From Cavenderia fasciculata (Eukaryota; Evosea; Eumycetozoa; Acytosteliales; Cavenderiaceae), in contig NW_004457695.1 in the NCBI RefSeq assembly GCF_000203815.1, positions 558,001 to 622,000 of the forward strand: a DNA stretch of 64,000 nt, given 5' to 3'. The translations under genes and the position numbers were made by a program. The notes beneath the pieces are model-generated. The model was given only the letters and a program-made list of their open reading frames with translations. It did not search any database and was not told the origin of the DNA. Shown here in pieces: positions 57,115 to 64,000 of this stretch; the stretch's first letter is position 1, and each line of letters begins with the position of its first letter.

Positions 57115-57295
57115 ATACTTTTTATGCTTGCGATTTGATTCTCCTACTCATTTCCTATAGTTTTATCTATATATCATGAAAAATAATCAAAACCACACAA
57201 AGATTGTTTTTTTTTTTTGTCATTACGTCGTTTTGATTGTTTTTCTTGATACATAGATAAAACAATGGGAATCAAATGGCAAGCATAAAAAGTAT
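57115..57295. mobile_element. 181-bp foldback (MITE-like) element
   Basis: Nearly the whole element is an inverted repeat. The outer arms at 57115-57143 and 57267-57295 match with two differences in 29. The inner arms at 57161-57193 and 57230-57262 match with three in 33. The left arm has an extra ~12 nt between them, and the loop is T-rich. No coding capacity. It lies 35 bp past tRNA-Tyr and 80 bp from the end of TRMT6. No clear target-site duplication could be identified, so transposition is inferred. Confidence 0.65.
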
Positions 57296-57376
57296 AGAAA
57301 AACACCTCTGGCTTGTAGTAAAAAAAAAAAACCAAAAGACTATAATGTATATTTGAAAATAATTTTATTTATTTAT

Positions 57377-59036
57377 TTATTGTTTATCATCATCACCATC
57401 AACATCTTCACGTTTTCTTTTTAAAGGTTGTTCTTCACCCTTTTCATTTTCCTTTTCATCTTTTTCCTCTTCTTCAATTTCGGCTTGATCAATTTTCATT
57501 GCACTTGGTTTTTGTTGTTCTTGTTGTTTGTTTAATTTTTCATCGTGAGTCAATGATTTAACCTTGATACCAGATAAAAGGAAACCACTTGCACCATCCA
57601 TAGACATCATTGGATGAGTTCTCTTTGGAAGTACTTGTTGTTCACGCATCCAAATCTCATTGATTGTCAAATTGACAGCCAATTTGTTTGTTGAAAGGTG
57701 TTGATTACATTCCAAAAGTTGTTGTTTGTAAAGTGAAAAGATAACAAATGATCCAGATGGTTTTAAATATGGTAAACATGATAATATTAATGATAATGGT
57801 GAATATTTTGAAACTATAATTAAACTATAAAAATAAAATATTAGAATCATTTCTTTTCTTTTTAAATATTTTCATTTACATACCTATCAACACCTTGTTT
57901 TAAATAATTAATAGCTTTTAAATCTTTTGAAGATTCAGGTTCTTTTAAATTTAATTTGTTGATTGAAGAGAAATCAAATGGAATGATGCATTGTTCAACC
58001 TCGGGAGAGAAACCAAAGTTTTGAACGATTGACAAGGATGGACCCTTTCCCAAATAGGCCGACAATACAACACCATCACCATTCATACGTTCATTGACCG
58101 ATCCAGTAACCAAACCCATACTCGAATCAACAACCAAAATATTTGATCCAGCCTTTACATTACCAAGTGTTAATAATTGTCCCAATGTATCAAATCTAAT
58201 ATTACTATAAAAATAGAAAAATAAAAGTATTAATATATATATATATATTATTATTTGTTTCTTCTTCTTCTTCTTCTTCTTCTTGTTTGTTTACCAAATT
58301 TTCTTTGGATCTTTTGTATAATAAGATTCAATAAGATTCTTTGAAGTTGGTTTGAGAATCTTGACAACTGTGGAATGACGACCCATCTTTTTCTTGAGAT
58401 ACTTCATTTGTGAATACTCTGTCTTTGTATGAAAGGAATCAGAGTTTTCAATCAATGCCTTGATAATCTCTGATGCACTTGACCCCTTTTGTTTCATCTT
58501 TGCAATATCATCTTCTGTCAACTTTTGTGTTGTATTTAAATTGGTTAATTTACTATTATCTGCATCAATCGTTGTTTCTACAAAATAAAAACAAAAAAAA
58601 GATAAAAGTTATAATAGATTGATCTATATATATGAATGTTTGTTTGTATTTAAACTTTACATACGAATAAGATTAGTCAATTCTTTTTCGATATCCTTTT
58701 GATTGGTTCTTTCCATTGTACCATTTGGTAGTACTTGATAGGTAGAGTAAAATGGTTTACCGATTAATTGAAGTAAATCTACCTTTTTACATTTACCTAC
58801 AACGTGTGATTGTCTAGACAGATAAAAGTAAGTGATACTGATGATCATTCTATTGATTGATTGATTTATAAAACATACAATCCTTGTACAAGTTTAACAA
58901 CTTTATAATTATCACCATTATTTATATTCAAGATGATAGTATCACCCATTTTGATTCTATTTAAACCATTTTGTTGTTCTGTAGTAGAAGTAGTTGTAGT
59001 AGTAGTTGTAGTTGATGATGAATCCACTTCTGCCAT
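57377..59036 (-). CDS. trmt6: tRNA m1A58 methyltransferase non-catalytic subunit TRMT6/GCD10
   Basis: Five exons on the minus strand, 58879-59036, 58665-58813, 58295-58577, 57884-58204 and 57377-57824, give 452 residues. It pairs with TRMT61A to methylate adenosine 58 in the tRNA T-loop; TRM6 binds tRNA but lacks the SAM site. Family landmarks: SHVVGKCKKVDLLQLIGKP, LTEDDIAKMKQKG, KTEYSQMKYLKKK, YSPLSLILSCLPYLKPSGSFVIFS, and the highly conserved EIWMREQQVLPKRTHPMMSM-type segment with GFLLSGIKV. The acidic/basic tail (KRKREDVDGDDD) is a likely nuclear-targeting end. The start at MAEVDSS was chosen over an upstream in-frame ATG because that extension lacks any conservation. Confidence 0.95.
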
Positions 59037-59629
<593 letters not shown>

Positions 59630-60020
59630 ATGAACAAGTTTTTAATAGTTTTAATAGTTGCCATCATTGCATTCTTTGCAATCTCATCGGTTTCAGGTCA
59701 AGACCCTGAACCACTCAAAAAGGAAATCTGTCAAGTTTGCAGAGGTAGCCATCTTTTAAATGTCATTATATTACACAATATTAACTAAACACGCGTATAT
59801 TTAATTAGGTGATTGGGAAGTTGTTCACAAATTTACAAAGAAACATTTCAGTGAAAAGAATATGGAACAAACTATTTCGGGAATGTGTCAACTTGAACGT
59901 CCAGATGTCCAACCAAGTTGCCATCAAATGGCAACTCAAGTCAGTTCATTTGTCAACTGTGTCAACAAAGGTATCCTTGCTGAACCATGTTGTGTATCAA
60001 TGGGTCATTGCCATGCTTAA
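59630..60020 (+). CDS. Small secreted saposin-like protein
   Basis: Two exons, 59630-59744 and 59809-60020, give 108 residues. A signal peptide (MNKFLIVLIVAIIAFFAISSVSG) precedes a mature peptide of about 85 residues whose cysteines fall as CQVC...C...C...C...CC...C. The spacing and amphipathic helices (WEVVHKFTKKHF) resemble a saposin-B fold, which binds lipids in lysosomes or lyses membranes (amoebapore type). Dictyostelids have many such small proteins (countin-like and amoebapore-like). The class assignment is moderate. The donor GTAGCC is weak, but the acceptor and frame agree. Confidence 0.75.
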
Positions 60021-60154
60021 ATCATATGATTCAATAAAATAGCCAAACCAAACACATGTTTTCAAATAATTTTTGATCACTCTTATTATACACACTCTGA
60101 GAGTTTCAATTATTGTATTGTATTATATTATATTATTGTAGATAGATAGAGAGA

Positions 60155-61194
60155 ATGTTAGAGAAATATGATTATGAATTATTAAGATCAGTTGGAAGTA
60201 ATGATATTAAAAAGTTAAGAGAGATGATTGATTGTGGTGTAGATATCAATATGAGAGAGTATGATAAAGGTACAACTCCATTACATATTGCTGCTGCAAG
60301 AGGTCATAAACAAGCTTTAGAATTATTGGTTTCAAGGTAAGGAGAATAAAGGATAGATAGATAGATAGATAAAGATTATTAGAGTCGTATGTCTAAACTT
60401 TATATATTTTTAATTCTTTTAGAGGAGCAGATGTAAATGCACAAGATAATAGAGGAATAGCACCATTACATTCACTTGTAACAAATAGATATGATGTTTT
60501 GGCGTTATGGATGATTAGACATGGTGCCAATATCCATCTACAAGACATTAATAAATACTCTCCCTTTGATTTGGCACAAGGATGGTTCCAAAAGGAAATG
60601 GTTGCTGCTTCTGAAGGTAAACCAACCGTATCAGATGAAGCTGCTCCAACAACCGACATTATTAAAATAACTCAATCCTCTTCAACTTCTTCATCAAGTC
60701 TAAGTCTCCCTACTCCTTCTGGTCCTTCTTCTGTAAGAAAGATAATTAATATCAAATTCTAATCAACAATATTAATATTAATCTATTAATTTTAATCCAA
60801 TTTGTAGGAAGTATTAAAAGTTTATTATAGAGGTGAATCATATAAATCTGTTAAAGTATTGAGTACTGAAACAGCAAGAGATGTATGCAAGAGAATGTGC
60901 GAAAAGTTTAATATGAATGCCTATGATAAATGTTTTGATATCATTGAAATTATTAAAGGAGAGGGTAAGCCAAAAAAAATTAATATTAATATTAATCATT
61001 TGAATTATTCTAATATTTCTATCTGTGTAGTGAGATATTTACAAGGAAATGAATATTTATTGACAAATAAATCAAAATGGCCAATTATTGTTGGAAATAC
61101 TGGTAATGAGACACATTTACATTGTCACTTTTCAATTACCATTAGAAAATCTGCACCTACTGAAGCTCAAGAATTATTCTCTAGAATATTTTAA
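60155..61194 (+). CDS. Ankyrin-repeat protein with C-terminal Ras-association-like domain
   Basis: Four exons, 60155-60336, 60423-60732, 60808-60964 and 61031-61194, give 270 residues. Ankyrin repeats are clear: GTTPLHIAAARGHKQALELLVSRGADVN and GIAPLHSLVTNRYDVLALWMIRHGANI (consensus TPLHxAA...LL..GADVN). A Ser/Thr-rich linker (about 140-163) follows. The C-terminal part begins EVLKVYYRGESYKSVKV and has TARDVCKRMCEKFNM and EYLLTNKSKWPI, the layout of a ubiquitin-like Ras-association domain as in RA or Grb7-type proteins. It may couple a small GTPase to an ankyrin-bound partner. The Ras-binding role is inferred; the domain call is fairly good. Confidence 0.85.
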
Positions 61195-61663
61195 AATATC
61201 ACATTGATTGTAGTATATATATTTTGTATATTTTAAATATTATTTATTTATTTATTTATTCATTTATTTAAAAATAATAAACAAACACTTTGTTTAATTG
61301 TAATATATATATACCATTAATTATTATTATTATTGAGGAAGAAGAGGAGGAGGATTTAGGATGAGTTGGATTTTAAGGGAGGAATTTTTAATGTTATATT
61401 TATTATTATTATTATTATTATTACTACTATTATTATTACTATATTCTTATAATGGTTATTTGATTGGGGGGGGTTTTGATTAATTTAACGAATGGGAGGT
61501 GAAGTTGTTGTGTGTGTTGTTAACAAATATAGGAATTACAATCATAATGTATGATTATTGATACATGGAATATTCTCCATTCAAAAATATCCTATATCAT
61601 TATATTCTTTTTGTTAATTTTTTATACTATACTATACTATTATCAGTTATTATATATTATTAA
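61195..61663. other. Convergent 3' region
   Basis: AT-rich, with TTA tracts at 61397-61440 and a G8-containing patch at about 61467. No gene is seen. Confidence 0.55.
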
Positions 61664-63496
61664 TTAATTAAAATTCATTGGTGGAGAATTTGAATTGGGA
61701 GGTGATAATGTTGAAAGTGGTGGAAATAGAGGTGATGTCGGTGTTGATGATGGTAATAAAGTTAAACTGATTGGTGACAGTTGTGATGGTGTCGGTGTCG
61801 ACGATGATGATGAAGAAGATGATGAAGAGGAAGAAGAAGATGAAGCAGTAAAATAAAATGAAGGTAATAATTGTGATTGAGATTGTGACAATTGTGGATT
61901 AGAAGGTGGTGGTAACGGATGCATTGAAAATTGTTTTTGTTGTTGTTGTTGTTGTATATGATTTAATTGTTGATTCACTTGATTCGTTTGACTCGCTTGA
62001 TTAACTTGTTGTTGTTGTTGTTGTTTTAATTGATAAAGTTGTTGATGTTGATATTGTTGTTGATGATAGAGACTATAATTTTGTTGTAATTGTTGTTTTT
62101 GAATTTGAAGTTGTTGTTGTTGATATTGATTGACCATTGTGTGTTTGGCCATTGATCTCTTTTTACTATAGAATTGACATATATTACAATCATCGGGATT
62201 GACACACGGATGATATTTCTTTTCGTGGTGTGATAGATTCGATTTTGAGGTGACCTTGGTGCACCCCGGATGTCTGCATTGCGCAAGTTGCTCCTCTTTG
62301 GCAGGGTCCTTGATGGGAATGTCGTTTCGTCGGCACACCTGACACGTCTCGTCACATTCGTTGTGCGGTTTTCTTTCGTGTATCGATAGTGACTGCTTCT
62401 TTGTAAAGGTATATATGTTTCCGAGCGTGAGGCAGTATTGATGTCGGCATTTCAACTTGCCATCACTGGAAAGCAGCGTTGAAAGTTTAGGGCGTCTTAA
62501 TTGGTTAAGTGGTAAAGAAAATAATGCTTCGTAATTAATCTCCATTCCAACTGGTGGTGATGTAGGTATTGCATTTCTTCTTTTTCTTTTTGGTTTTGTT
62601 TTATCATCTTCTTCATCTGATATTATATTTTGTTGATTATTTTGTTGATTATTATATCCATTTGAATTTGATTCCATTAGTAATTGTTGTTGATGTTCTT
62701 TTGTTGGTCTAAATATTGATAAATGTTGTTGAGATTGTGATATTGGTTGAACTATATATTGACCATTTTGTTGTTGATTGTGACCATTTTGTTGATGATG
62801 GTGATTATTATTATTATTATTATGAGGTTGTTGTAAATGATGATGATGGTGATGATGTTGTTGTTGTTGTGGATGTTGATGAAATATATCATTACTTAAA
62901 AATGGAGGTGATGAAGATGATGAAGATGGTGAATAATTATTTCCATTTCCATTATTAATATTATTATTATTATATTGTTGTTGTTGAATTAAATTTGATG
63001 TTGGTAATTGTTGTGATTGTTGTGGATGTCTTTGTTTATTATCATTATCAATATTATTATTATTTTGATTATTATTTTGATTATTTTGATTATTTTGATT
63101 TTGATTTTCACCTTTATCATTTTCTGAATCATTAATCAACATATTGATTTTCATACTTGATCTAATCTTATTCTTTTCATCATCTACTTGTTGTTCTAAA
63201 TATTCTTTTTCATTGCCACCAATAATGTTGAAATGGTAGTGTCCATTGATACTCTTTTTGAGTAGAGATGATGATGATGATGAATCTAAAAGATCCAAAT
63301 GGATTCCATTCATATTGCCATGACCATTACTACTACTACTGCCACCACTGCTATGTTTAATGTCTATATCATCTTGTGTGGTACTTGTATCCCAAAACTC
63401 CAATATCGATCTTGCAACCAATAATTCCTTGTTTTTAATGTCTTCTTCTTCTTGCTCTGTTGTCATCATCATATGATTACTACTACTACTATTCAT
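61664..63496 (-). CDS. His/Cys-finger protein with Gln/Asn-rich flanks, likely nuclear
   Basis: A single exon of 610 residues. Asn, Gln and His tracts fill the N-terminal half and Gln/Ser/Pro tracts the C-terminal third. Residues ~320-330 carry a basic nuclear localisation-like stretch (KPKRKRRN). Residues ~355-450 hold a compact repeated finger: CRHQYC...HERKPHNECDETCQVC, then CRHPGC...HHEKKYHPCVNPDDCNIC. The spacing Cys-x4-Cys-x~16-His-x4-His plus additional Cys pairs does not equal the classical C2H2 finger, so it is an atypical zinc-binding module in two copies. A transcription factor or RNA-binding protein is likely but unproven. Confidence 0.82.
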   Translation of the reverse strand: MNSSSSNHMMMTTEQEEEDIKNKELLVARSILEFWDTSTTQDDIDIKHSSGGSSSSNGHGNMNGIHLDLLDSSSSSSLLKKSINGHYHFNIIGGNEKEYLEQQVDDEKNKIRSSMKINMLINDSENDKGENQNQNNQNNQNNNQNNNNIDNDNKQRHPQQSQQLPTSNLIQQQQYNNNNINNGNGNNYSPSSSSSSPPFLSNDIFHQHPQQQQHHHHHHHLQQPHNNNNNNHHHQQNGHNQQQNGQYIVQPISQSQQHLSIFRPTKEHQQQLLMESNSNGYNNQQNNQQNIISDEEDDKTKPKRKRRNAIPTSPPVGMEINYEALFSLPLNQLRRPKLSTLLSSDGKLKCRHQYCLTLGNIYTFTKKQSLSIHERKPHNECDETCQVCRRNDIPIKDPAKEEQLAQCRHPGCTKVTSKSNLSHHEKKYHPCVNPDDCNICQFYSKKRSMAKHTMVNQYQQQQLQIQKQQLQQNYSLYHQQQYQHQQLYQLKQQQQQQVNQASQTNQVNQQLNHIQQQQQQKQFSMHPLPPPSNPQLSQSQSQLLPSFYFTASSSSSSSSSSSSSSSTPTPSQLSPISLTLLPSSTPTSPLFPPLSTLSPPNSNSPPMNFN

Positions 63497-64000
63497 TGTG
63501 TGTGTTGAGAGTCAAAAGTAGATTAAAAAGTAAATCTTTTCTCTTTAGCAATAGGTAGTCTAAAGATAAGAAGAAGAAGAAGAAGTAATATATAGTTGTA
63601 GTTGTAGTTGTAAGAGGTAGGTTGGAACTAAAAGGTAGAGTAGACTAGATAGAGTGTTTGTTTCTGTCTCTCTGTCTGTCTGATTGATGATACTTGTTGC
63701 GTTGTCTGTTCTCTCTGTGTGTATGTGTGTGTGTTCTGCTGTCTGTGAAGAATGTGATTAAATTTAAAACCCCCCTTCTTCCAGAGTCTCTCTACTACAA
63801 TGGATGATCAGAGTGAGTTAGGTGAATGAATGATCAATTATATGAAGCGTGTGTATTTGTGGTTGTGACAGTGAAACTTTGTTGTTGAGATGTGGTGATG
63901 GTGGTGGTGGGGAGGATAGTGATGATGACAGACCAGCAGCCAAACCAACCAACAACTAAACAAACTAGTCTAGACTTTTGTATGTGATGACGCAATATTC
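63497..64000. other. 5' flank of the finger-protein gene
   Basis: Contains GAAGAAGAAG, GTTGTA and TCTGTC tracts, and a (GT)n patch near 63718. No gene is seen to the end of the window. Confidence 0.55.

Overview
The window is nuclear DNA of a dictyostelid social amoeba. It has AT-rich intergenic DNA, short (about 50-200 bp) GT-AG introns with T-rich acceptors, long in-frame poly-Asn, poly-Gln, poly-Ser and poly-Thr tracts, and clear eukaryotic housekeeping genes. Third codon positions in several exons (CCT2, the exportin, the secreted protein near 52 kb) use C and G more freely than Dictyostelium discoideum usually does. I therefore favour another dictyostelid lineage, but cannot name the species from sequence alone. 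Exon structures were assembled by hand from splice consensus, reading-frame phase and family alignment. All multi-exon models given as CDS close in frame except the gene at 54-55 kb.

Layout. 0-5.5 kb is an accessory, duplicated region: a 5'-truncated gene of an unknown family and a decayed relative, then a broken and a longer copy of an ankyrin-type slime-mould gene. 5.6-25.2 kb is a dense housekeeping block: exportin-1/CRM1 (-), an ABCD4-like ABC half-transporter (+), the SNARE YKT6 (-), chaperonin CCT2 (+), a short-chain dehydrogenase (+), the cyclin-kinase subunit CKS1 (+), the ribosome-biogenesis factor NIP7 (-), ribosomal protein L36 (+), a membrane-anchored thioredoxin-like protein (+) and an Arf-family GTPase (-). 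26.5-34.3 kb is a secretory/lysosomal region: a phospholipase B-like hydrolase, then three tandem paralogous cysteine-rich proteins with signal peptides and GPI-like tails. 35.5-50.6 kb holds the ubiquitin ligase CNOT4 (NOT4), a large armadillo-like protein, a phytanoyl-CoA dioxygenase-family enzyme, a second ankyrin-type protein and a His-Gly repeat protein. 51.3-55.2 kb holds a secreted beta-solenoid-like protein, an isolated hairpin and an unknown gene with one apparent frameshift. 55.2-57.3 kb is the strangest stretch: a GC-rich island with no recognisable gene, a degenerate tRNA-like sequence, an intron-containing tRNA-Tyr gene and a 181-bp foldback element packed together. 57.4-63.5 kb holds TRMT6/GCD10, a small saposin-like secreted protein, an ankyrin plus Ras-association-like protein and a His/Cys-finger nuclear protein.

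Neighbouring genes are not operonic. Functional links are loose and shared at the level of process: translation and tRNA maturation (RPL36, NIP7, TRMT6, tRNA-Tyr), membrane traffic (YKT6, Arf-like), nuclear export and mRNA turnover (XPO1, CNOT4), and secretion (phospholipase B-like, cysteine-rich trio, saposin-like). I found no virus-like element, CRISPR array or intact transposon. The best candidates for something undescribed are the cysteine-rich tandem family and the tRNA-Tyr neighbourhood.
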